Below are positions 8,298 to 16,223 of a stretch of DNA of 38,209 bases, one piece after another. The DNA comes from JAOZHU01 sp964632845 (GTDB lineage: Archaea > Thermoproteota > Bathyarchaeia > Bathyarchaeales > Bathycorpusculaceae), in assembly GCA_964632845.1 (NCBI GenBank), contig CAZWDU010000017.1:1-38209 (forward strand). Reading direction: 5' to 3'. Every line of letters starts with the position of its first letter. Position 1 is the stretch's first letter. The notes beneath the pieces are model-generated. The model was not told the DNA's origin. It was given only the letters and a program-made list of their open reading frames with translations, and did no database searches. The position numbers were made by a program, and so were the translations under genes.

Positions 8298-9668
8298 ATG
8301 AAGAAGGTTTCTGCTTGGTTCTTTGTTATCGTGCTTTTGGCGTTTTCGTGTTTGTTTGCTGTTCCGAAGGGTAATGCTGTTGCGTCGGCAAATTCGTGGA
8401 AGCGTATGGCGGAGATGCCGACAGCTAGAATTGCAATGGGTGTTGCCGTTGTTAACGGGAAGATATACGCTATCGGAGGCATAATTACCTCTGGAGTTAC
8501 AGATATTAATGAGGTGTATGACGTAGCCACGAACACTTGGGCCACGGCAACCCCAAAGCCGCAGGCAGAGAATAGTTTTGCGACTGCCGTCTATGGAAAC
8601 AAAATTTACTGCTTCGGATGGGACACGAACCACGTCTACGACACCGTCACCGACACGTGGGAAACACGGACGCCTAGCCCAACACCACGAGGCGGCACAA
8701 CTGCAAACGTGGTTAACGATAAAATTTACGTTATAGGCGGAGATGACTCGTATTTTTACGAGACGCTTCCTCGTGCGCACCATTCTGATTTGAATGAGAT
8801 GTATGATCCAGAAACAGACACATGGACCACCATGGCGCCTATGCCCGCCGCTATTGTTGCCTCCTGTGCCTCAGCGGTTGTGGACGACAAGATTTACGTT
8901 TTTGGGAACGGCGTCGCTGTGCCTCAGATTTACGATACGCAGTCAAACACGTGGAGCTACGGTCCCGCCACGCCGTATCATGTCGCTTACGGGGCTGTAG
9001 CGGCAACAACAGGTGTTTATGCTCCGAAAAGAGTCTATCGTATAGGCGGGTTAAGCGATGAATCCACTCAGATTTTTGATCCTCAGACGCAGACGTGGAG
9101 TACTGGCGCAGGGATGCCCACGCCCAGACGTTTCCTGAGCGTTGCGGTGGTAGATGACATTCTGTACGCTATAGGCGGGAAAGAAAACAGGGGCGACGGA
9201 CTACTAACATCCGCCGCGAATGAGCGGTATGCTCCTGTTGGGTATGTTGCTGTGGCGCCTGCGGTGCAGGTTGCTTCGCCCGAACAGAACATGACTTACG
9301 CCGTGGGCAACGTTTCCTTAGCTTTCGCCGTGGACAGGTCAGCCGCAGCTTTGAACTACAGTCTAGACGGAGCAGCAAACATGACCCTCACAGGCAACAC
9401 CACGCTCACAGACCTAGCCATCGGAGCGCACAACATCACCATCTACGCCACCTACCCAGTAGACAACACAGGCGCATCCCAAACAATCCACTTCACCATA
9501 GCACCCGAACAACAGCAAGACCCAGAACCACACGAACCTTTCCCAGCAATACAGGTCGTAGCAGTTGCTGCCGCAGCAACAACCATCACAGCCGCCGCAT
9601 GCACCCTACTCTACTTCAAAAAACGCAAGCGCTTGCGTAAAGAACCAGACAAAAACTCTGTTGGATAA
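8298..9668 (+). CDS. secreted Kelch-repeat protein with membrane anchor
   Basis: It starts at ATG 8298, five bases after the previous stop and preceded by GAGGGG; a 34-codon upstream extension with no signal peptide is rejected. The 456-residue product has a signal peptide (MKKVSAWFFVIVLLAFSCLFAVPKGNA) and about six Kelch blades with the KIYAIGG / YDxxTNTW pattern between residues about 35 and 310, enough for a beta-propeller. An Ig-like or big-tail domain follows (VASPEQNMTYAVGNVSLAFAV, about 325-405), then a membrane helix and basic tail. Kelch propellers bind proteins or sugars. Its place at the end of the operon suggests that the three proteins form or maintain one surface structure. Confidence 0.87.
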   Translation: MKKVSAWFFVIVLLAFSCLFAVPKGNAVASANSWKRMAEMPTARIAMGVAVVNGKIYAIGGIITSGVTDINEVYDVATNTWATATPKPQAENSFATAVYGNKIYCFGWDTNHVYDTVTDTWETRTPSPTPRGGTTANVVNDKIYVIGGDDSYFYETLPRAHHSDLNEMYDPETDTWTTMAPMPAAIVASCASAVVDDKIYVFGNGVAVPQIYDTQSNTWSYGPATPYHVAYGAVAATTGVYAPKRVYRIGGLSDESTQIFDPQTQTWSTGAGMPTPRRFLSVAVVDDILYAIGGKENRGDGLLTSAANERYAPVGYVAVAPAVQVASPEQNMTYAVGNVSLAFAVDRSAAALNYSLDGAANMTLTGNTTLTDLAIGAHNITIYATYPVDNTGASQTIHFTIAPEQQQDPEPHEPFPAIQVVAVAAAATTITAAACTLLYFKKRKRLRKEPDKNSVG

Positions 9669-9794
9669 GACTCTTCGTTTCTCGGCGTCACTGACCGCTC
9701 TGAAGTGCCGCGGTTGGCGGTTGCTTGTCGAATGGGCAAACCGCGCTGCTTCCAGAAGCTTCCACAACTTTTTCTTCAGACACTGGGTGATGTT

Positions 9795-9995
9795 CTAGCG
9801 GTTGAAGCCTTTGCGGCGTTTTATGTCCCGCAGCATTTCCGAGGCTTTGAAAGCGTTTTCTGCCGAAGCCACGTGTATGGCTTTTTGCACGTTCACTCGT
9901 GAGCCGCAGTACGGGCACGTTCGGGTTTTCTGGTCAACCGCAGCCATCAGTAAACCCCCGCAGCAACTGCATACAACGATTACTGTGACGCCCAT
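9795..9995 (-). CDS. small zinc-ribbon protein, DUF1922-like
   Basis: This 66-residue protein opens GVTVIVVCSCCGGLLMA and has a four-cysteine zinc ribbon (C9, C12, C27, C30; CxxC...CPYC), then an A/K-rich helix ending RDIKRRKGF. The pattern matches archaeal DUF1922-type proteins of unknown function. The open frame extends to 10043, but the ATG at 9995 is preferred because it directly precedes the conserved beta strand and follows a GGACAAGG sequence. It is divergent from the nuclease-like gene at 10063. Probably nucleic-acid or protein binding; no role can be assigned. Confidence 0.65.
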   Translation of the reverse strand: MGVTVIVVCSCCGGLLMAAVDQKTRTCPYCGSRVNVQKAIHVASAENAFKASEMLRDIKRRKGFNR

Positions 9996-10062
9996 GACCT
10001 TGTCCTTTTCCGAAAGACTTTTCCACAAACGAGTAGATAACACTTAGGGAAGAGGGAGCAAG

Positions 10063-10425
10063 ATGAGCAGTGAAGAAAAGCCAGCGCCAAAACCGCGTTT
10101 AATGGAGCTTGCAGTAAGGTACTTCAAGAAAGAAGGATACAAAATACTTCAGGAAAACACGGTGCTTGAAGGGTTCACGGGTATATCGCGGAAATTTGAC
10201 CTAATCGTTCAGAAAGGACGCGCGGAGCAGGGCGTTTGGATACGCGACTGGAACCGAACCATAGGCGTTAACATAATCATTAACTTGGACACGGCGTCAG
10301 ATGACGTTGGCTTGTCCAGCCCCATAATGATAGGGGAAAAATTCAGCGACCACGCTAAATCCTACTCGAACAGGCGCAAAATCACGCTGTTGACTAAACA
10401 GAAAATACTAGCAAGCCTCAGATAA
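10063..10425 (+). CDS. small restriction-endonuclease-like (Mrr-like fold) conserved protein
   Basis: This is a 120-residue protein with the element order of Mrr-type nuclease folds: helix MELAVRYFKKEGYKIL, strand and loop GFTGISRKFDLIV (D46 in the metal position), a second strand GVNIIINLD and a last strand KITLLTK. The usual ExK or QxK on the second core strand is replaced by NIIIN, so catalysis is doubtful and a binding-only role is possible. It has a good ribosome binding site (AGAGGGA) and stands alone between divergent and downstream genes. The family assignment is by eye and tentative. Confidence 0.5.
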   Translation: MSSEEKPAPKPRLMELAVRYFKKEGYKILQENTVLEGFTGISRKFDLIVQKGRAEQGVWIRDWNRTIGVNIIINLDTASDDVGLSSPIMIGEKFSDHAKSYSNRRKITLLTKQKILASLR

Positions 10426-10531
10426 CAGACTTTAGCCAATGGTAATTGACGCCGACAGCAGATAGACAGACTTTTGCTTTATTGAAAAAATTTTAAGAGC
10501 AAACTGCAGCATAGAATAGTCGGGCAGAAGC

Positions 10532-11227
10532 GTGTCTAATCTGAAATCTAAACTTTACTCGTTTTTCAAGGCAGTGATAGCTGCTCTGATAGTGGGCATT
10601 ACCCAGACAACCCCCATAGTAGGTTTTTACGGATTTATGATTGCACCGTTACTGATTTACTTGGTAAGGTGCCCCACTGGATACCAGTTTGTTCTTGAGG
10701 ATGTTTCCGAAATTTTCCGCGTTGACGGCCCTCGTCTCTTCGGCGGCATCATCTTTTACCTTGGCTTAGCATTGTTCTGCGTAGCGCTCCTGCAATGGTG
10801 CATTTACCGCAACAAAAATCTTGATTTTTTTACCAGGGGATTGTACTCGAAAATAAGGCATCCTCAGTTCTTAGGAATTATCACTATGACATTTGGTCTG
10901 ACAGTTAAGGAATTAACTATTGCCACTGGTTGGGGCTTAATGGGCATTCCATTTTCAACCACGATTCCTGTCGGCGTAACTGAACTTGCAGGGTTATGGT
11001 TCCTGCAGGTCTTAGGCTACATTGCCTTTGCGGTTATTGAAGAGCGGGGGTTATCCAAGAAATTTGGTGCATACAAGGAATACCAGCGGAACGTGCCTTT
11101 GTTGCTGCCAATAAAAAATCCAAGAAGAATCCCGGAAATACTGTTCACGGTACTGTTGATTGCGGGACTATGCAGCCTCCTCTTTCTAATGCCCTATGAC
11201 CTTATCAAAGCCCTTAGCTACAGATAA
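10532..11227 (+). CDS. isoprenylcysteine/phospholipid methyltransferase-family membrane protein
   Basis: The 231-residue protein has five or so membrane helices and the ICMT/PEMT core: TRGLYSKIRHPQFLGII (about residues 101-117), which binds the cofactor in this family, and EERGLSKKFGAYKEYQRNVP (about 170-189), the second conserved block. ICMT-like enzymes transfer a methyl group from S-adenosylmethionine to lipids or prenylated proteins at the membrane. In archaea the substrate is unknown. The start is GTG at 10532 after GCAGAAG. No operon partner is evident. Confidence 0.82.
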   Translation: MSNLKSKLYSFFKAVIAALIVGITQTTPIVGFYGFMIAPLLIYLVRCPTGYQFVLEDVSEIFRVDGPRLFGGIIFYLGLALFCVALLQWCIYRNKNLDFFTRGLYSKIRHPQFLGIITMTFGLTVKELTIATGWGLMGIPFSTTIPVGVTELAGLWFLQVLGYIAFAVIEERGLSKKFGAYKEYQRNVPLLLPIKNPRRIPEILFTVLLIAGLCSLLFLMPYDLIKALSYR

Positions 11228-11275
11228 ATTCCCGTTCGCATAATCCCTTGAAACCAAACAGGGCATGATACGGTT

Positions 11276-11860
11276 TTAAACCCTCAAATATTCGTTTAGC
11301 AAGCCTTCGCGTTCTAGCATGCCCAGCCAGTCTATGCCGCCAGCATGGCATTTTTTGCGGTTGTCCAAAATCGCCATCACCTCGCCTGCGACATCAGTCA
11401 GTGTCTTTCCCGTGACATCTAATTCGCATGTTTTTTCTTTGCCATGCCTGTGCAAAGCTTCGACGAGGCACACGTCCAAGATTTCGGAAGCCAAATTCTC
11501 CCATAGTTTAAGTCCTTGAAAACCGTTTTGTTCCATGAAGGCGCGGAGTTCCACAGGGTTGCGTCTAAGCACGAAAATGTGTGTCACGTGGTTTTTAGGC
11601 ACGACCGCAGCAGCGTAATGTCCATCAATGATGACTGGGGTTTCGCTTCTGTCTAAGATTGTTTGGAGTTTTCTGCGCATTTTGTTCTCGTTGATTAGCA
11701 GGGTGTTGCGTTCTTTGTCTTTGCTTGTGGTTAAGTGTTCTTTTTCGGCGAGTTCGGTGAGGTTTATGTATAAGGCGTTGAGTTGTTTGCTGAGTTGGCG
11801 GGCGAGGGTGGTTTTTCCAACGCAAGGTGTGCCCGTGACGAGGATGACGCGTTTGCTCAT
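11276..11860 (-). CDS. AK6/Fap7-type adenylate kinase family protein
   Basis: This is a 194-residue P-loop kinase with GTPCVGKTT at residues 10-18, the IDGHYA motif near 79-84, and HIFVLRRNP near 94-102. These match archaeal homologues of human AK6 (yeast Fap7), a broad NMP kinase/ATPase that works in the last steps of small ribosomal subunit maturation with uS11. Length is close to the family norm with a short C-terminal extension (WLGMLEREGLLNEYLRV). It is divergent from the PhzF-family gene. Confidence 0.9.
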   Translation of the reverse strand: MSKRVILVTGTPCVGKTTLARQLSKQLNALYINLTELAEKEHLTTSKDKERNTLLINENKMRRKLQTILDRSETPVIIDGHYAAAVVPKNHVTHIFVLRRNPVELRAFMEQNGFQGLKLWENLASEILDVCLVEALHRHGKEKTCELDVTGKTLTDVAGEVMAILDNRKKCHAGGIDWLGMLEREGLLNEYLRV

Positions 11861-11971
11861 ACCTGTTAATAGCGTTGCAGGGAATTCTTATCTGTTCCGC
11901 AAAAAGGGCAACTAGCAGTTCACTGTGCAGTTAATATACTGCTGCAGTCCCATTTGGAGTTGTGAAGCCTT

Positions 11972-12856
11972 ATGAGCGGATTAAGGTTTTATCTTGTTGA
12001 CGTGTTTGCTGAGCGAAAGTATGCTGGTAACCAGTTGGCAGTAGTGAACAGCGGTGCGTTGTTGTCTACGGCGCAGATGCAGGCGATAGCTAATGAGATG
12101 CACTTTTCTGAAACCACGTTCATCCTTTCAGAGCAAGAGCGAAACGGCGGGTTTGACGTCCGCATATTTACGCCTGCAGCAGAAGTACCGTTTGCTGGGC
12201 ATCCGACGTTGGGCACGGCTTATGTGCTGAAACGGTTCATAATCAAAAAGCCAGTAAGCTGCGTATTGTTGAATTTGAAGGTTGGTCAGGTACCTGTCAG
12301 TTTTGAAAGCGTTGAGAAGCGGCAAGAGCTGGTTTGGATGGAGCAGGCGCCGCCGACTTTTGGCAAAACATTCAGCGCCACGCAGCTTGCGCAGGTTCTG
12401 CAGCTTAGCTTAGAGGATTTTGACAGGCGCTTTCCTGTTCAGGAAGTGTCCACTGGCTTGCCGTTCATTATTGTGCCGTTGAAGAGTTTGGCTGCCGTCA
12501 AGCGGGCGCACGTAAACATGGACAGTTTGCTGGAATTGACGAAGGAAGTGAAGGCAGGCATCTTGGTTTTTTGTCCTGAAACGTACGTGGAGGGCAATGA
12601 TTTGAACGTGCGCGTGTTTGTGGACTTGTTTGGTATCGCGGAGGACCCTGCTACGGGTTCAGGTAACGGGTGTTTGGCTGGTTACTTGTCTCGTTACAGG
12701 TATTTTGGCACGGACAAAGTGAACGTTAGGGTTGAGCAGGGTTATGAGGTTGGCAGGCGTTCTTTGCTGTTGCTGAAGGCGGAGTGCAAAGCTGGAGTCA
12801 TAGGGGTTAATGTTGGGGGCAAGGTGGTTTTCGTGGCTGCTGGCAAACTTGCTTAG
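11972..12856 (+). CDS. PhzF-family isomerase-like protein
   Basis: This 294-residue member of the PhzF (diaminopimelate epimerase fold) family has all the landmarks: FAERKYAGNQLAVV at the N-terminus, the acidic residue in MHFSETTFIL, PFAGHPTLGTAYVL near residues 73-86, and DPATGSGNGCLAGYL near 225-239. Family members are isomerases with varied and often unknown substrates; phenazine genes are absent, so a phenazine role is not implied. TATA-like TTAATATA at 11931 and GGAGTTGTGAAG before the ATG support the start. The gene ends about 50 bases before the RNase P RNA. Confidence 0.9.
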   Translation: MSGLRFYLVDVFAERKYAGNQLAVVNSGALLSTAQMQAIANEMHFSETTFILSEQERNGGFDVRIFTPAAEVPFAGHPTLGTAYVLKRFIIKKPVSCVLLNLKVGQVPVSFESVEKRQELVWMEQAPPTFGKTFSATQLAQVLQLSLEDFDRRFPVQEVSTGLPFIIVPLKSLAAVKRAHVNMDSLLELTKEVKAGILVFCPETYVEGNDLNVRVFVDLFGIAEDPATGSGNGCLAGYLSRYRYFGTDKVNVRVEQGYEVGRRSLLLLKAECKAGVIGVNVGGKVVFVAAGKLA

Positions 12857-12904
12857 TGCCGCGCTGCTGGTAGAAATTCTTATTGCCTGCGAGTACGCAT
12901 TGGG

Positions 12905-13240
12905 CTAGTGGGCTGGCGAGTTGGTGTGTGGCTGTCGAGCCTTCGCTTAATTGCGAAAGCTTGAGGAAACTCCGCCCACGTGTAGAATTGCAGCGCCCTG
13001 CGAAGGGTGCAAGGCGAGAGCCTTGGCTACAGAGCAGAAACGGAACGTCCACTTGGCGCGTGAAGATGAAGCATGCTAAGTTGCCGAGTATGCCTTGTGG
13101 AAACGGTGAAACGGCTGTCCTGCAAGTGGAAAGGGCAAACAGACGCCGATGAGGACTCTACCTGAAGGCGCGGGTAGCCCGCTTAGCTGAATGCCACGTA
13201 AAACAAAAGGCGGGTTACAACCAACACACCAGCCCAATTC
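12905..13240 (+). ncRNA. rnpB: RNase P RNA
   Basis: This is the catalytic RNA that removes 5' leaders from pre-tRNA. The closing helix P1 pairs TGGGCTGG (12909-12916) with CCAGCCCA (13229-13236). P3 is the hairpin 12938-12961. The CR-I block GAGGAAACTCCGCCC lies at 12963-12977. Further landmarks are CAGAGCAGAAACGGAAC near 13030-13046, GGTGAAACGGC near 13105 and the 3' CR-V block at about 13186-13219 (GAATGCC ... GGCGGGTTACA). The length of ~335 nt fits archaeal type A. TTCTTATT at 12877-12884 predicts a start near 12905. Ends are estimated to within about 10 bases. Confidence 0.93.
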
Positions 13241-13279
13241 AACTGTACACCGCCTCTTTTCGGGAAAGGAGGGAAATGA

Positions 13280-14221
13280 GTGGATTTTAGATACAAACGC
13301 CCAGTGATAACGCCTTGCCAGATAGACAAGAACCTCATACCCGACGAATCCAAGCAGTTGAACGTGCTAATTCAAATGAAGAACGACAACAAGAGCGACG
13401 ACACAATCAGGTTCACTAGAAAAGCGTTAAGCCTGCTGTCAAGACACGCAAGCCTCTCAGAGCCAGAATCAGTTAAAGCCTTCATAGCCCAAATGGAAGG
13501 CACAGACAGCTACAAACGAAACCTATGCATAGCCTACAACAAATACTGCAAATTCTACCAAATAGAATGGAAAATGCCATTCTACCAGCAAGAAGCCAAA
13601 GTCATCAAACTACCAACAAAAGAAAAACTGATTATGCTCATATCAAGCGCACAAAAACCTCTATCCCTCAAGCTACAAATCAGCATGGAAGCAGGACTTA
13701 GACCAGTAGAACTCATGAGGCTCAAAGCCAAAGACATAGACCTAGACCACAACGCGGTAATGCCGACCACAGCCAAAGGAGGCACCCCCAGAGCCATAAA
13801 AATCTCCAACAACCTGAAAACATCAATCGAACAATGGATACGAGATAAGAAACTGAACCCGAACGACAGACTATTCCACGGAACAGGAGCAAACTATGGA
13901 TACAGCTACCGAGAAATGAGAAGCAGACTCGCACAAAAAATGAACGACCCAACAATCAAATCAATAAGACTGTACGACTTCAGACACTACTTCTGTACCA
14001 AGACATTACGCGACACAGGTGACCCATTCTTCACTATGTGCCAAATGGGTCACAAGAAACTCACAACAACACAGCTATACATGCACCTCGTAAACCTTGA
14101 AAACGACGAATGGACTTGCAGAGCTGCAGCAACAAAAGAGGAAGCTATGAGCCTAATTGAAGGAGGCTTCCAATACGTCACAACAATAGACAACGTGCTT
14201 TTATTTAGAAAACGCAAATAA
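13280..14221 (+). CDS. tyrosine recombinase/integrase
   Basis: The 313-residue protein has a SAM-like N-terminal DNA-binding domain and a C-terminal catalytic domain. Catalytic positions are R141 (AGLRPVELMRL), K166 (TAKGGTPRAIKI), R235 in YDFRHYF (box II, with Y232 where His is usual), H258 (MGHKKLTT) and the nucleophile Y267 (TQLYMHL). The GTG start at 13280 follows an AAAGGAGGGA site at 13265-13274; the nearby ATG at 13276 is out of frame. It begins only ~40 bases past the RNase P RNA. The gene is rich in A on its coding strand and uses AGA and ATA codons heavily, unlike the genes before it. It is likely the integrase of a small element. Confidence 0.92.
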   Translation: MDFRYKRPVITPCQIDKNLIPDESKQLNVLIQMKNDNKSDDTIRFTRKALSLLSRHASLSEPESVKAFIAQMEGTDSYKRNLCIAYNKYCKFYQIEWKMPFYQQEAKVIKLPTKEKLIMLISSAQKPLSLKLQISMEAGLRPVELMRLKAKDIDLDHNAVMPTTAKGGTPRAIKISNNLKTSIEQWIRDKKLNPNDRLFHGTGANYGYSYREMRSRLAQKMNDPTIKSIRLYDFRHYFCTKTLRDTGDPFFTMCQMGHKKLTTTQLYMHLVNLENDEWTCRAAATKEEAMSLIEGGFQYVTTIDNVLLFRKRK

Positions 14222-14274
14222 TTAAATTAGATGCTCACACAAAGCCATAAAAATTAACTCGCGAAGTGCTTATC

Positions 14275-15141
14275 ATGGCTAAGAAAAAGAAATCAAGTGA
14301 AATTGATTTAGTCATTAAAATGACGGAAAAGATGACGCCAGATGAAATCGTGGAATACAGTAAAGCAAGGTTTCATGAAGATTGGGGTATTTTGAAACGT
14401 ATCATTAACGAGCAAAAACAAGCGGCAGATGAAGCTAGAAATACACCTAACATACAGCCTTTGCTAATAAAAGTCAGTAGCCTTTACAAAGACCTTATCG
14501 CCGATGGGTATCTTAAAAAAGATTTGTTGATGTTTGACCGAGGTCCATTAGATGAGTACAAAACAGGTCAAGCAAGACAAGAAGTCTCTTGTCTACTTAA
14601 TGAATTGGTTGGATGTTCTGAAAAAGACTATAAAACAGTCTTTAGAAAAATGAACAGAGTTTACGCAATCAACTATGAAATGATTATCAAAACCTACCTT
14701 GCTGACCTTGCGCTGAAGATATCAGGCAAAAAAAAATTGGAAAAAGGAAATATTTTAGAGAAGCTATCAAAATACAAGAGCGGAAAACATGCGGAGGTAT
14801 TTCAAAGTCTCATACCTCAAATAAGAAACAGCATTCAACATGCAGATTACATAATTGACCCAAAAAAGCCTCAAATTACTTTTTTTGACCGAAATAAACC
14901 GCCCTTAGCATACACATTAGAGGAATATAGTAAACTATTGTGGGAACCTTGGCTGCTTATTATTGCTTTTGACATCGCAACTTTTGATATCGTAAAAGAC
15001 TTTTATGATTATTTAATTGAACAAATCGATATTGTGGATAATTTCTTTAGAAAGAAAGACTGCAAATTGGTCGCGAATGGTGACGCTCCTTTCTCTATTC
15101 TTGATTGGGCAGCGCTCATTAAAACAGGAAAAATTCGCTAG
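14275..15141 (+). CDS. HEPN-like protein of unknown function (RN-x3-H motif)
   Basis: This is an all-helical, lysine-rich protein of 288 residues. The segment IPQIRNSIQHADYIIDPKKP (about residues 180-199) contains R184, N185 and H189, the Rx4H arrangement of HEPN-fold RNases, followed by the strand ITFFDR as in many HEPN-like proteins. The rest is not recognised. HEPN proteins are often RNases in toxin-antitoxin or abortive-infection systems, and position inside a presumed mobile element fits that, but no MNT antitoxin is adjacent. A GTG start at 14266 would add three residues; the ATG is preferred. It is AT-rich relative to the surrounding genome. Confidence 0.6.
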   Translation: MAKKKKSSEIDLVIKMTEKMTPDEIVEYSKARFHEDWGILKRIINEQKQAADEARNTPNIQPLLIKVSSLYKDLIADGYLKKDLLMFDRGPLDEYKTGQARQEVSCLLNELVGCSEKDYKTVFRKMNRVYAINYEMIIKTYLADLALKISGKKKLEKGNILEKLSKYKSGKHAEVFQSLIPQIRNSIQHADYIIDPKKPQITFFDRNKPPLAYTLEEYSKLLWEPWLLIIAFDIATFDIVKDFYDYLIEQIDIVDNFFRKKDCKLVANGDAPFSILDWAALIKTGKIR

Positions 15142-15235
15142 ACAAATATCGATGTAAGCGCTGTACTTCCGCTTGCGCGCCTAACGAAGCCAAAAAGCTA
15201 AATGATGAGAACGGCACAATACTTCAGTTTACGCG

Positions 15236-15243
15236 CTTATATT
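15236..15243 (+). promoter_or_regulatory. TATA box of the PD-(D/E)XK-like gene
   Basis: CTTATATT at 15236-15243 predicts a transcript start near 15265, leaving a leader of roughly 12 bases before the ATG at 15277. It implies that this gene can be transcribed separately from the HEPN-like gene. Confidence 0.4.
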
Positions 15244-15276
15244 TTAGCACAATCCTAAGTATAGGACTGACCAGCC

Positions 15277-15996
15277 ATGAAACAAAAAAGGTTTTTAGAG
15301 CGAGAGTTTGCAGAAATCATCAAGGCTGAATTAACAAAAAGCAAATACGTTATTCTCGATAAAAATAATAAAAAACAATATCCAGACTCAAACCCAACCC
15401 AATTCGAGGTCTATTTGAACAGGTGCGTGCCGAAGGAATGCCTAGACCAGAACTGTGTTTTGCTGCTTCAGCCCGAAATAGACATGATTTTGGTGGACAA
15501 ATTACATGATAAGTGGATTGCTATAGAATTAAAGGCAATAAAGCAGATAACAGACCGTGAAGGAAGGGAACGCATAATGCCTTCATATTATCTAGGTTTA
15601 GGACAAACACTCGCTTATTTATCGTTTGGCTTTGACGAAGTTGCGCTATGGCAATGTTTTGATGCCAGTTCAATTAAGGATTATTCAAAGATTTTCAGGT
15701 ATAATGATGCCTTCGAAGAGATTAGATCTCCGATGAGGGATATAGTAGGCAGAACTTGTCTAAAAATAGCAACCGATGGAGAAAACAAAATTCAACATTT
15801 AACAATCATTGATAATAAACCAAAGTGGGAAGACAACATTGGGAAAAAAATATCAGAAGGATTATATAGCATGCGTTGTGTAAGTCCCAACCCACTTTTA
15901 GACGATACCAATAAAATGTTTAGTCAAAAGGCTAAAGCATCTAGGAAGATTTTCGAAAAGCAGAAGACTAAATGGGACAAATCGAATTCAGATTAA
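15277..15996 (+). CDS. PD-(D/E)XK nuclease-like protein
   Basis: This is a 239-residue protein. Residues 66-86 carry the pattern PEID ... IAIELKA: E67 and D69 on one strand, E84-L-K86 on the next, as in the PD-(D/E)XK nuclease core. A following helix GLGQTLAYL (107-115) supplies the Q often seen in this fold, then a strand DEVALWQCF. The C-terminal third is basic (KAKASRKIFEKQKTKWDK) and could bind nucleic acid. I do not recognise a specific family. It follows the HEPN-like gene by 135 bases with its own TATA box and is similarly AT-rich. A nuclease of a defence or element-maintenance system is plausible, not shown. Confidence 0.6.
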   Translation: MKQKRFLEREFAEIIKAELTKSKYVILDKNNKKQYPDSNPTQFEVYLNRCVPKECLDQNCVLLLQPEIDMILVDKLHDKWIAIELKAIKQITDREGRERIMPSYYLGLGQTLAYLSFGFDEVALWQCFDASSIKDYSKIFRYNDAFEEIRSPMRDIVGRTCLKIATDGENKIQHLTIIDNKPKWEDNIGKKISEGLYSMRCVSPNPLLDDTNKMFSQKAKASRKIFEKQKTKWDKSNSD

Positions 15997-16000
15997 GGCT

Positions 16001-16045
16001 CGGCGTCGCTTGCGCTCCGCCTCGCACGTTCCAGACGACGACGGT
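16001..16045 (+). repeat. REP-like GC-rich element, copy 1
   Basis: A GC-rich stretch with GCGTCGCTTGCGCTCCGCC, CACGTTCCAG and CGACGAC stands out from its AT-rich surroundings. A diverged copy lies at 18591-18632 with the same order of blocks. It follows the last gene of the presumed element. Confidence 0.4.
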
Positions 16046-16160
16046 TAAGCGCCGCGGGAAACTTGAGGGCGAAGGGTTACTTTGCAAAACGCGTGGTGGT
16101 GTTTGTGGTGGTTGATTGTTATTTTGTAACGATAAGGGGCATATGAGAAATCGGCAAAAA

Positions 16161-16168
16161 TTATATAA
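16161..16168 (+). promoter_or_regulatory. TATA box of the secreted repeat protein
   Basis: TTATATAA at 16161-16168 predicts transcription from about 16190. This places the translation start at ATG 16224 and excludes the upstream in-frame starts at 16116 and 16143. Confidence 0.6.
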
Positions 16169-16223
16169 AGAAAATGAGATAAACATTGCTTCTGCCTTTT
16201 TATTAGGTGCTGGTGTGAAGAGC

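Larger units (their letters stand above)
13280..15996 (+). mobile_element. putative small integrated element next to rnpB
   Basis: An integrase, a HEPN-like protein and a PD-(D/E)XK-like protein follow one another on the same strand directly after the RNase P RNA. The last two genes are visibly AT-richer than the flanking genes. A REP-like sequence begins at 16001, just past the last gene. I could not find a convincing duplication of the rnpB 3' end to mark an attachment site, so the borders are those of the genes and the element status is inferred. Confidence 0.45.

Noticed and set aside
9688..9918. 76-codon minus-strand frame overlapping the zinc-ribbon gene
   Set aside because: It is in another frame of the zinc-ribbon gene, lacks a ribosome site and shows no domain, while the zinc-ribbon frame has four well-placed cysteines.
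15997..16115. Right attachment site matching the rnpB 3' end
   Set aside because: The closest match (GGCGAAGGGTTAC against GGCGGGTTAC, and an inverted TGGTGGTGTTTGTGGTGGTTG) is too weak to call.
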